Part shown: positions 26,088 to 33,605 of the stretch, one piece after another
Layout of the letters: every line of letters begins with the position of its first letter
How positions within the stretch are numbered: position 1 is the first letter of the stretch
DNA from: Paracoccus litorisediminis
Lineage (GTDB): Bacteria > Pseudomonadota > Alphaproteobacteria > Rhodobacterales > Rhodobacteraceae
Direction of reading: 5' to 3'
DNA: 64,000 nucleotides
Assembly: GCF_009711205.1 (NCBI RefSeq)
Contig: NZ_WMIG01000008.1
Span: 62,001 to 126,000 of the forward strand
Notes under the pieces: model-generated
What the model saw: the letters and a program-made list of their open reading frames with translations, nothing else
What the model was told of the DNA's origin: nothing
Databases searched by the model: none
Made by a program: the position numbers and the translations under genes

Positions 26088-27320
26088 ATGTCGATCTCAC
26101 GGATATCGCAGATCTATGAGCATGAGGGCATTCTGGGCTTCTATTCACGGCTGCGCTTCCCAAAGGCGCGTCGCGAAGGGGCGCTGGTCGGGCCGATCAC
26201 GCAAGAGGTCCAGATTCTGTCCCCGGATGGTCAGCGCGCGGATGTGCTGGCGCAGCTGCTTGATCTGGCCTCGCGCGATGTGGTGCCTGCGGATCAATCG
26301 GGCCTGCACACGCGCTTTCATCTGGATCCCGACATCTATTCCGGCCATCGCTACGCACCCAACGATGTCCTGATCCTGACCGACCGGACCAGCTATCACG
26401 CCGGGCAGTTGAAAGTCGTGGCCGAGCAATGCCATGCGATCATCGAGACGTCCGAGGCGCGTTTCCGCACGATTTCCGAAATGCAGGTGGCGGGCGGGCG
26501 GCTGTTTCTGGCACGGGCCGATGATGAAGGCTTCCGGCAGGGGATCTATCGCTTCCTGCTGTCAAGCGGCGCGATCGATTGGGACACGGCGGATTGGCGG
26601 CAGTTGCTGTCCGACACGCGGTCGGATGAGGTGCAGAAATTCTGCCTGAGCCTGCCCGAGACGCTCAGCCGCCGGCAGTCTTTTCTGGCACAGGGCCTGT
26701 CCGACTTCCGCATCCTTGACGGCATCAGACTGGAACAGGGTTGGATCGGTGCGGCGCTTGGCTATCGCGCGCTGGCCGAGGCCTGCCTTGCCCGCGGCGT
26801 CCAGCAAGCCATTGTCTGCGAGGATGATGTCAGCGTTGCACCGGGTTTCCGTCAACGCCTCGATACGGTCAGGGAATATCTGGGTCGGGTCGAATGGGAT
26901 GTGTTTTCCGGCCTGTCCAGTCATGTTGGGCCGGACTACCGCGTCACCCGCGTCGAGCACTACAAGGGCGAGACCTTCGTGCATCTGGATCGGACGACCG
27001 GCATGGTCTTCAACATCTACAACCGCCGGGCCTTGGCGCATCTGGCGGGCTGGCGGGTGGCTGAACATGGCGCGCAGGGCATTACCATCGACCGCCATCT
27101 GGAAGCGATGCCGAACATGCGGGTGGTGACGACGCTGCCCTTCCTTGTCGATCACAGCGACCATCTGGCATCCGCCGCATGGAGTTTTGACAACCGTCGC
27201 TACCGCTCGCTGATCTCGGCGAGCCAGCACCGGTTGACCCAGATGCTGGCCGAATTCGACGCAGGACCCTCGCTGGCCGGGTCGGGGCTTACGCCCCCGG
27301 CGCCAGCGGGTACGAGATGA
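26088..27320 (+). CDS. GT25-like glycosyltransferase
   Basis: 410 residues. The central part has GWIGAALGYRALAEACLARG followed by AIVCEDDVSVAPGF near residue 245, the acidic EDD motif and spacing expected of glycosyltransferase family 25 (LPS/surface glycan). The following RTTGMVFNIYNRRAL region also fits. The first 190 residues are not recognised. Its position after the capsule export genes suggests a role in the same glycan. Its last 32 bases overlap the 3-prime end of the convergent cupin gene. Confidence 0.72.
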   Translation: MSISRISQIYEHEGILGFYSRLRFPKARREGALVGPITQEVQILSPDGQRADVLAQLLDLASRDVVPADQSGLHTRFHLDPDIYSGHRYAPNDVLILTDRTSYHAGQLKVVAEQCHAIIETSEARFRTISEMQVAGGRLFLARADDEGFRQGIYRFLLSSGAIDWDTADWRQLLSDTRSDEVQKFCLSLPETLSRRQSFLAQGLSDFRILDGIRLEQGWIGAALGYRALAEACLARGVQQAIVCEDDVSVAPGFRQRLDTVREYLGRVEWDVFSGLSSHVGPDYRVTRVEHYKGETFVHLDRTTGMVFNIYNRRALAHLAGWRVAEHGAQGITIDRHLEAMPNMRVVTTLPFLVDHSDHLASAAWSFDNRRYRSLISASQHRLTQMLAEFDAGPSLAGSGLTPPAPAGTR

Positions 27321-27636
27321 TCAGCACCAGTCCCTCGGCTCCGATCTGACGGATGCCGACGGTCTCGCCAGTGTAAAGATAGGCGGCCTGACCGGGGCCA
27401 AGGCGGCGGGTCTGGCCATCGGCAAAGACCTCGCCCTGACCGCTGAGGACGTAATAGACCTCATCATGCTCGATCGGATGGGCGCCAATCTCGGCTCCGG
27501 GATGCAGGATGCGCTTGCGGAACTCCATGCTGCGGTTCGGAACCTGATCGGCAATGCGATAGGCGGTACAGGTACCGATCTTGCCATGCGGGGTCGGCTC
27601 CTCGCGCATGACGTCGCGTTCATCGATGATGACCAT
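27289..27636 (-). CDS. Small cupin domain protein
   Basis: 115 residues, a single cupin barrel. Motif 1 is seen around PGAEIGAHPIEHDEVYYVLSGQGEV (residues about 46-70) with candidate metal ligands His53, His57 and Glu59, and motif 2 around LGPGQAAYLYTGE. A strong GGAGG lies upstream of the ATG at 27636. It is 60 bases downstream of the cyclase gene on the same strand and could be cotranscribed. Function unknown; such proteins may bind small molecules or act as isomerases. Confidence 0.8.
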   Translation of the reverse strand: MVIIDERDVMREEPTPHGKIGTCTAYRIADQVPNRSMEFRKRILHPGAEIGAHPIEHDEVYYVLSGQGEVFADGQTRRLGPGQAAYLYTGETVGIRQIGAEGLVLIISYPLAPGA

Positions 27637-27696
27637 CGAACTCCTCCTTTAACCTGCTGACGTGATTGGTCGAGCCGGGCGCGAAAGGCAAGCGGA

Positions 27697-29529
27697 TCAG
27701 TGCAGACCCGCCATGCGCAGCCCCTCGACATACAGATCCAGATCCTCGGTATGCTTCAGGGGCGGGACCTTGCGCCAATGCTCGATGGTGAAATTGGGAT
27801 GGACGCGCATCACTTCCTGCGCATGGCTGCGGGCCTGATCCATCTGGCCCAGCATGGCATGGCTGGCGGCCAGCAGGCGATGAGCCTCGCTTTGATCGCG
27901 CATCTTCATCAGCGTCTCGACCGTGCGCTGGTAATCGCCCTTGTGGAAATAGGCGTCGCCAAGGAACCAAAGATAGCTGTCGGGGTGATAGGGGTTCAGC
28001 CGAATGGCACGTTCCAGCAGATTGACCGCGCGTTCCCCCTGCCGGACATAGGCCAGACAATCGCCCATATAGGCCAGCAGATCCGCGTCATTGGGATTGA
28101 GCGACAGCGCATGTTCATAGGCGGCCAGCGCCTCATCATGCTGTTTCTTGTAAAGATGGGCGAGCCCCATTTCCGAGAAACCACGCGAATCCAGCCGGTC
28201 GCATTCGACCGCACGTTTGGCCAGTGTCAGCGCCTGATTGAGCGCGCCTTCCGGGTCCTTGGTCCAGTTGTAGCGCCATTCGACGTTGAAGGTGCGCGAC
28301 ATGGCGGCGTAGCTGCGCCCGTAACCGGGGTCCAGCTCGCGGGCCTGCTCGAACAGGCGGCGGGCATGCAGGTTCGAATCCGGCATGAAACGGAAGCCCA
28401 TATCCTGCCCGCGCAGCACCAGCCCATAGGCGTAAAGCGCTGGATGGGCCTGCTCGGTCAGGCGGCGGCGTTCAACCGCGTCGATATGGATCGCCACGCG
28501 CGAGGCGGTCATCGCCGCGACGTCATCCTGAAAATCGAAGATGTCGGCCATGACCCCGTCATAGCGCTCGGACCAGATGGTATTTTCGCTGGCGGCTTCG
28601 ATCAGGTCGACGGTAATGCGGATACGGTTGTCAGCCCGCCGGAAGCTCGCCGAGAGCAGATAGCGCACGCCCAGCCGCTGGGCGATCTCGCGCAGCGAAC
28701 CGGCATTGGCGGCGGCCACAAAGGCCGAATGCCGGGCAATCACCATCAGATTGCGGAAGCGGCACAGGCTGGTGATCAGATCGGCGACGATGCCCTGACA
28801 CAGATACAGATCGTCGGGCGCGCCCGAGATATTCTCCATCGGCAGGACCGCCAGCGAGGCATCGGGCAGGCTGTCGGCCGCAGCGAATTGATGCATGGGC
28901 AGGGCGATTTCGGCGGGGCGGGGCATGGGCTGCGGCTGATCGACGGAAAAGATCTCGATCGGGGCCGAGACATTCTTTAGCCGTTTCGTGCCCAGAGACC
29001 GCAGCTGCAATTCGGAATTGCCGCGCAGGATCTGATAGACCGCATCGGTGACGCAGATGCCACCCGGCTCGGCAAAGGTTTGGATGCGGGCGGCAAGGTT
29101 CACGCTATGGCCGTAAACCCCGTCCCGCCCGGCAAAGATATCCCCGACCGAGATCCCGACCCGGAACTGGATCGGTGCCAGACCTTCGGACCACATCGCC
29201 TCTCGCGACAGTTCGCGCTGCATCTCAAGCCCGAAATGCAGTGCCTTCTGGACGCTTTCAAAAACCGCGACCAGCCCGTCGCCGGCGGTGTTCACCACCT
29301 CTCCGCCGTAATCGCTGACAAGGTTGCGGATCAGCGTCAGCGAACGGGTCAGCCGGGCGACAGTCCCGGCCTCGTCCAGTTCCAGCAGGCGGGTGTAGCC
29401 GTGGACGTCGGCATAAAGCACCGTGAGAAGCCGGGGACCGGCCAACTCAATATGCGGGCTTGTGGTAATGACGTCGTCCTCTCGTAGGGGCGGGGCCGGT
29501 TCTCCGGTCTCGTCACCGCCCGGTTGCAC
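27697..29529 (-). CDS. Class III nucleotide cyclase with TPR domain
   Basis: 610 residues, no membrane segments. Residues about 31-200 form the class III cyclase domain: metal ligands Asp41 (YADVHGYTRL) and Asp84 (NTAGDGLVAVF), transition-state residues Asn144 and Arg148 (HSVNLAARI). The positions that normally select adenine (Lys and Asp) appear to be Asn80 and His141, so the nucleotide made is uncertain. The middle (about 220-350) resembles the TolB/FlgO-like segment of CyaA proteins in Rhizobiales; residues about 390-590 are TPR repeats. The start is a GTG at 29529 without a strong ribosome site. A Crp-type receptor is encoded at 34845. Confidence 0.88.
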   Translation of the reverse strand: MQPGGDETGEPAPPLREDDVITTSPHIELAGPRLLTVLYADVHGYTRLLELDEAGTVARLTRSLTLIRNLVSDYGGEVVNTAGDGLVAVFESVQKALHFGLEMQRELSREAMWSEGLAPIQFRVGISVGDIFAGRDGVYGHSVNLAARIQTFAEPGGICVTDAVYQILRGNSELQLRSLGTKRLKNVSAPIEIFSVDQPQPMPRPAEIALPMHQFAAADSLPDASLAVLPMENISGAPDDLYLCQGIVADLITSLCRFRNLMVIARHSAFVAAANAGSLREIAQRLGVRYLLSASFRRADNRIRITVDLIEAASENTIWSERYDGVMADIFDFQDDVAAMTASRVAIHIDAVERRRLTEQAHPALYAYGLVLRGQDMGFRFMPDSNLHARRLFEQARELDPGYGRSYAAMSRTFNVEWRYNWTKDPEGALNQALTLAKRAVECDRLDSRGFSEMGLAHLYKKQHDEALAAYEHALSLNPNDADLLAYMGDCLAYVRQGERAVNLLERAIRLNPYHPDSYLWFLGDAYFHKGDYQRTVETLMKMRDQSEAHRLLAASHAMLGQMDQARSHAQEVMRVHPNFTIEHWRKVPPLKHTEDLDLYVEGLRMAGLH

Positions 29530-29691
29530 CCGGTAGCGCAGCCGTAGCTAAACGCCGCGGGTTGCGATTCTGTCAAGGCCACAGCCTTGCAGTTGTTCAG
29601 TTTCATCATGATTTCGTGAGAAAAAATGGGCAATCCCGAAAAGCATAGTGAGCAACGGTGACAGAAGCATATTTGCCCATATACTGCCGGC

Positions 29692-30156
29692 ATGAAGCAA
29701 TGCCCCCCATTCGTTCTGCGACCCGCATTACCCCAGGAATTTGCATTTGCCGAAGAGATTTACATCAATGCCATGAGACCGCTCATGCTGCAGCTGGACA
29801 ACTGGGACGAGCCGATGCGCCGTGCCGCGATCCGGCGTTCTTTCAAAGCCGCCGACTCGCGTATCATCGTGCTGGAGGGCCGAGATATCGGCTGGACGCA
29901 GGTGACCGAGCGGGACGCCGATTACAACCTGGCCCAGATCCAGATTCTGGATGAATTTTGCGGGCTTGGCATCGGTTCTGCGATCATCCGCGACCTGCTG
30001 CGCCACGCCGCGCATGAGGGCAAGACCGTTTCGCTTTCGGCGGTCCGCACCAATCGCGCGATCGAGCTTTACAAGCGTTTGGGCTTTGTCGTGATCGACC
30101 CGGACGCCACGCCGATCATCGACATGGTCTGGACGCCGCCGTCCCGGCAATCCTGA
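29692..30156 (+). CDS. GNAT family N-acetyltransferase
   Basis: 154 residues covering one GNAT fold. The acetyl-CoA pyrophosphate loop is visible as CGLGIGSAIIRDLL (residues about 96-109), preceded by the beta-4 strand AQIQILDEF and followed by NRAIELYKRLGF, a standard GNAT C-terminal motif. It lies 57 bp upstream of the YcaO gene on the same strand, so it may acetylate a product or precursor of that pathway, or be a resistance/immunity factor. Substrate unknown. Confidence 0.88.
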   Translation: MKQCPPFVLRPALPQEFAFAEEIYINAMRPLMLQLDNWDEPMRRAAIRRSFKAADSRIIVLEGRDIGWTQVTERDADYNLAQIQILDEFCGLGIGSAIIRDLLRHAAHEGKTVSLSAVRTNRAIELYKRLGFVVIDPDATPIIDMVWTPPSRQS

Positions 30157-30213
30157 CTTCCCACGCGCGGGCCGCGCCCCTAACATCGTGCCAATTGGCA
30201 CGGTGGGGGACGG

Positions 30214-31452
30214 ATGAGCTTGGACGAGTTGGGCAGCGGCTTGGGTCGCGGGGCCAAGGGACATCTGCGTGGCACCCATCGCGGGATCAGCCCGGCTGAA
30301 ACCGTGGCCCGCGTCACGCCATTGATGGCGCAGATGGGCATTACCCGGATCGCGAATGTCACCGGGCTTGATCGGATCGGCGTGCCGGTGGTCATGGTCT
30401 GCCGACCCAATGCCCGCTCGCTGGCGGTGTCGCAGGGCAAGGGCTGTGATCTGGACGCGGCGACCGCCTCGGGGTTGATGGAGGCCGCCGAGCTGTACCA
30501 CGCCGAGCATATCGAACTACCGCTGAAGCTGGGCAGCATGGCCGAGCTGGCCCATTCCCATGCCTTTGTCGATGTTTCCCGACTGCCACGGATTTCGAAC
30601 CGGTTTCACCGCGATCTGGTGATGCTCTGGGTCGAGGGGCAGGACTTGATCTCGGGTCAGGGGCGCTGGTTGCCCTTTGAAAGCGTGCGGACGAATTTCA
30701 CCCTGCCGCCGCCGCCCGGAAGCGGCTGTTTCGATTGCAGCAGCAACGGGCTGGCTTCGGGCAACAGTCAGATCGAGGCGACCTGTCATGCGATCTGCGA
30801 GATCGTCGAACGCGACGCGACCTCGCTTTGGCATGCGAAGAGCGAACAGGCGCGGGGTGAAGCCGGGCTGGATCTGACCAGCATTGATGACCCTGCCTGT
30901 CGCGAGGTGCTGGCCCAGCTGGAGGCTGCGGATTTCGACGTGCATGTCTGGGAAACCACCACCGATGCCGGGATCGCGTGCTTCTATTGCCTGATCTCGG
31001 ATCGGCGCGATCCAATGCAGCATCATGGCATCGGCGCGGGCTGCCATCCCACCCGCGCCATCGCGTTGTTGCGCGCCCTGACCGAGGCGGTTCAGGTTCG
31101 CACCACCTATATCTCGGGCGCCCGAGACGACCTGATGCCCGAGGAATATTCGGCCCGGGAACGCGCCAATAAAGCCCGGATTGCGGCCCGGATGCGTGCC
31201 ATGCACCGCCCCTTGCGCCGCTTCGCGGATGCACCCGATCAAGCCACGCCAAGTTTCGATCAGGATCTGAACTGGTTGCTGGCGCGGTTGCAGGCCATCG
31301 GCATTACCGAGGCGATTGCCGTCGATCTGGCCAAGCCCGCTTTGGGGCTGGGGGTTGTGCGGGTGGTGATTCCGGGGCTTGAGGGACCGCATGATCACCC
31401 GGCCTATCTGCCCGGCCCGCGCGCCCGCCAGATCGCAGGGGTGGCGGGATGA
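30214..31452 (+). CDS. YcaO domain protein (thioamidation/cyclodehydration type)
   Basis: 412 residues, cytoplasmic. YcaO proteins use ATP to activate peptide-backbone amides. Conserved ATP-site stretches are present: SSNGLASGNSQIEA near residue 178, AICEIVERDATSLW near 195, and GIGAGCHPTRAIALLRALTEAVQVR near 270. The C-terminus lacks the PxPxP tail typical of azoline-forming YcaOs. With a TfuA gene overlapping by 4 bp, the pair matches the enzymes known to install thioamides, as in methyl-CoM reductase and thioviridamide-type peptides. The likely substrate here is encoded 151 bp after tfuA. Confidence 0.9.
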   Translation: MSLDELGSGLGRGAKGHLRGTHRGISPAETVARVTPLMAQMGITRIANVTGLDRIGVPVVMVCRPNARSLAVSQGKGCDLDAATASGLMEAAELYHAEHIELPLKLGSMAELAHSHAFVDVSRLPRISNRFHRDLVMLWVEGQDLISGQGRWLPFESVRTNFTLPPPPGSGCFDCSSNGLASGNSQIEATCHAICEIVERDATSLWHAKSEQARGEAGLDLTSIDDPACREVLAQLEAADFDVHVWETTTDAGIACFYCLISDRRDPMQHHGIGAGCHPTRAIALLRALTEAVQVRTTYISGARDDLMPEEYSARERANKARIAARMRAMHRPLRRFADAPDQATPSFDQDLNWLLARLQAIGITEAIAVDLAKPALGLGVVRVVIPGLEGPHDHPAYLPGPRARQIAGVAG

Positions 31453-32741
31453 GCGTGATCGTCTTTGCGGGACCCTCGATCAGTGCAGCCGATCGGGCTG
31501 CATTTCCCGAATTCCGCTTTCTTCCCCCTGTCCGACAGGGTGAACTTTACGCCGCCGCCCGCAGCGCTCCCAAGGCCATTGGCATTATCGATGGCTATTT
31601 CGACGGCGTTCCGGCGGTCTGGCACAAGGAGGTGCTTTGGGCGCTGTCGGAAGGCATCGCGGTCTTTGGCGCGGCCAGTATGGGGGCACTGCGGGCGGCC
31701 GAACTGCATCCTTTCGGAATGACCGGGATCGGTCGCATCTTTGAGGATTTCCGGGACGGACGGCTGACCGATGACGACGAGGTCGCCTTGCAGCACGGAC
31801 CCGCCGAGGCAGGCTATCTGGCCCTGAGTGAGCCGATGGTGAATGTCCGCGCCACACTAACGCGTGCCGTGACAGATGGCGTGCTGGATGCTGACAGCGC
31901 CGAAAATCTGGCTCGGATAGCCAAGTCGCAATTCTATCAGCAACGCAACTGGCCCGGCATTCTGGCCAAGGCGGATCTGCCGCCACCACAGGGTGACGCG
32001 TTCAGGGCTTGGCTGCGTCAGGGCAAGGTCGATCAGAAGCGCGAAGATGCACGGGCGCTGTTGCAGGCAATGACCGATCACCTGCAACAGGGCGCGCCAC
32101 GAGCCATCGCGAATTTCGCCTTTGAGCGGACCGAGGCCTGGCTGAACGCGCCTTGGCACGCGCAGCACGGGGGAACTGCCGATCCGGACGACGCCCTGAT
32201 CCTTGACGAATTGCGGCTTGACGGAGACGCCTATCTGCGGACCCGCCGCGCCGCGTTGCTGCAATCGCTGGCCAGCCAGACCGCGCAGGTCATGGGGCTG
32301 GAGCCGCAACCCGACGAGATTGCCGCCTCGGTAGCGTCCTTCAGGCGAGGCCGGGGGCTGTTTCGGCAGCAACAGGTCGAAAACTGGGCCACCGAGAATG
32401 GTCTGGAGGGGAGCGAGGTCCGACGGCTGGCAACCGGACATGCAGCCTCGGGGAAACTGGCACGGCATCAGGACGAGGCCCTGCAGGGTGCAATCCTTGA
32501 CGTGCTGCGTTTGGATGGTCGTTATCCCGTCCTGCGCGACCGGGCACGGGTAAGGGCGGGACTGACCAAGTCCGGCACGCCGCCATTGCCGCTGCTGGTC
32601 GCATGGTATTTCGAATCCCGGCTGGGCAGACCGGTTCCCGAGGATATTGACGCCTATGCCCGCGAGTTGGGTTTTTCCGGACAGGCGCGGCTGCTGGACC
32701 TTCTTACGGGCGAATTCGCACTGGCGGCGCGCACGGATTAA
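31449..32741 (+). CDS. tfuA: TfuA-like protein
   Basis: 430 residues. The N-terminal third is the TfuA core: VFAGPSISAADRAAF, a GELYAAARSAPKAIGIIDGYF stretch near residue 37, VWHKEVLWALSEGIAVFGAASMGALRAAEL near 57 and GMTGIGRIFEDF near 92. TfuA was named for trifolitoxin production in Rhizobium and is known as the YcaO partner that helps deliver sulfur for thioamide formation. The C-terminal 250 residues are less conserved and probably helical. It overlaps ycaO by 4 bp, so the two are translationally coupled. Confidence 0.9.
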   Translation: MSVIVFAGPSISAADRAAFPEFRFLPPVRQGELYAAARSAPKAIGIIDGYFDGVPAVWHKEVLWALSEGIAVFGAASMGALRAAELHPFGMTGIGRIFEDFRDGRLTDDDEVALQHGPAEAGYLALSEPMVNVRATLTRAVTDGVLDADSAENLARIAKSQFYQQRNWPGILAKADLPPPQGDAFRAWLRQGKVDQKREDARALLQAMTDHLQQGAPRAIANFAFERTEAWLNAPWHAQHGGTADPDDALILDELRLDGDAYLRTRRAALLQSLASQTAQVMGLEPQPDEIAASVASFRRGRGLFRQQQVENWATENGLEGSEVRRLATGHAASGKLARHQDEALQGAILDVLRLDGRYPVLRDRARVRAGLTKSGTPPLPLLVAWYFESRLGRPVPEDIDAYARELGFSGQARLLDLLTGEFALAARTD

Positions 32742-32762
32742 GGCAATTTGACTGATATTTCG

Positions 32763-32788
32763 CTGTCCACACAACGAGTTGTCGACAG
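32763..32788 (+). promoter_or_regulatory. Inverted repeat between tfuA and the GMS-repeat gene
   Basis: CTGTC (32763-32767) and GACAG (32784-32788) bracket an inner ACAAC (32771-32775) / GTTGT (32778-32782) pair. It could be an operator or a weak terminator or processing site in the 151-bp gap. A strong GGAGG precedes the next ATG. Confidence 0.45.
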
Positions 32789-32892
32789 CCTGATTCCGGT
32801 AAGCTAGCCTCTGGCACGGAATGCTCCCGGTGGGTCAGGACATGGCCCGCCGCGTTGTTTGACGGTTTTTCCTATTTTCTGGAGGTTCAAGA

Positions 32893-33567
32893 ATGTCCGA
32901 GTCCTTGCTCAATCCCTCCGTTGTCCAGCTTTTCGGTCGTGTGATCGGGGATATTCAGATCAAATCCCCGGAACCGGAAGGGGCGGTTGCCGGCTATCTG
33001 GATCAGCAGTTGCACGCTCCGGATGCGAGTTTCGCGCGGATCTACGGTTTCGGCTATGAAGGGCATTATTACATCCTGCCCGGAACCGCGCTTTATCTGG
33101 TGCATGGTCCGGGCCAGCCTGCTGCCGAGGCACTGGGAAAATTGCATCTGCACACGGATGATCCGGGCGCGGCAACTGGAACGTCCGCACTGAGTCTGCC
33201 GAAAGACCTGGTGCTGTGGACCTATGACAAGGCAGATTTCACCATCCGTCTGGACATGCTGTCGGGCCAGTTCGACCAGCTTCTGGTTTGCCCCTCGGGC
33301 CCGGTGGTCGGCATGAGCTTCCACGGCATGAGTGTGCCCGGCATGAGCGCACAAGGGATGAGCGTCGGCGGCATGAGTGTGCCGGGGATGAGCGCGCAGG
33401 GCATGAGTGTCGGTGGCATGAGCGTGCCGGGCATGAATGCCCAAGGCATGAGCGTTGGCGGGATGAGCGTGCAGGCCGTCAGCCTGTCGGGGATGAGCGC
33501 CCCCGGCATGAGTGCGCGGGGTATGAGCGCACAAGCACGGGGCGACAAGAAGGAAGACGAGGTCTGA
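32893..33567 (+). CDS. GMSxx-repeat protein, candidate substrate of YcaO-TfuA
   Basis: 224 residues with no signal peptide. Residues 1-139 form a compact acidic domain that I do not recognise (starts MSESLLNPSVVQLFGR, contains ARIYGFGYEGHYYILPGTALYLVHG-like hydrophobic strands). Residues 140-214 are fifteen tandem pentapeptides, GMS followed by two variable residues, and residues 215-224 are a charged tail (ARGDKKEDEV). The layout resembles a leader/recognition domain plus a repeated core. It follows GNAT-ycaO-tfuA on the same strand and is closed by a strong terminator. Repeats lack Cys; Ser and the Gly/Met backbone amides are the possible modification sites. A beta-helical pentapeptide-repeat or Met-rich metal-binding protein is an alternative. 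Confidence 0.8.
   Translation: MSESLLNPSVVQLFGRVIGDIQIKSPEPEGAVAGYLDQQLHAPDASFARIYGFGYEGHYYILPGTALYLVHGPGQPAAEALGKLHLHTDDPGAATGTSALSLPKDLVLWTYDKADFTIRLDMLSGQFDQLLVCPSGPVVGMSFHGMSVPGMSAQGMSVGGMSVPGMSAQGMSVGGMSVPGMNAQGMSVGGMSVQAVSLSGMSAPGMSARGMSAQARGDKKEDEV
33310..33534 (+). repeat. In-frame tandem repeat, 15 units of 15 bp (GMSxx)
   Basis: Fifteen consecutive 15-base units, 14 of them encoding Gly-Met-Ser (once Gly-Met-Asn) plus two residues; unit 12 is AVSLS. A higher-order 45-base period is visible: GMSVP-GMSAQ-GMSVG occurs about three times in units 2-10. Gly, Ser, Val, Ala, Gln and Pro codons vary between units (for example ggc/ggg/ggt, agc/agt, gtg/gtc/gtt), so the repeats are old and held by selection on the protein. 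Confidence 0.95.
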
Positions 33568-33574
33568 ATCGGAA

Positions 33575-33599
33575 GGGGCCGCCCGGTTAGGGCGGCCCC
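33575..33599. terminator. Strong bidirectional hairpin
   Basis: GGGGCCGCCC (33575-33584) and GGGCGGCCCC (33590-33599) form a perfect 10-bp stem with a GGTTA loop between the convergent GMS-repeat gene and the gene of unknown function. It can end transcription from both sides. Confidence 0.75.
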
Positions 33600-33605
33600 C
33601 TTGGG

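Noticed and set aside
27289-27320. The 32-bp overlap of the GT25-like and cupin genes as a sign that one is false
   Set aside because: Both proteins have family motifs and the cupin has a strong ribosome site; convergent 3-prime overlaps of this size occur in dense genomes.
27697-29529. Secreted or membrane-bound cyclase
   Set aside because: No signal peptide or hydrophobic segment of membrane length is seen in the 610 residues.
33310-33534. Short regular repeats that could suggest a CRISPR array
   Set aside because: Units are contiguous 15-mers without spacers, in frame with a gene, and vary only in ways that keep Gly-Met-Ser.
33310-33534. Classic pentapeptide-repeat (gyrase-protection type) protein
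   Set aside because: The family pattern A(D/N)LxX is not met: Met replaces Leu/Phe and Gly the small/acidic position in nearly every unit. A distant beta-helix is not excluded.
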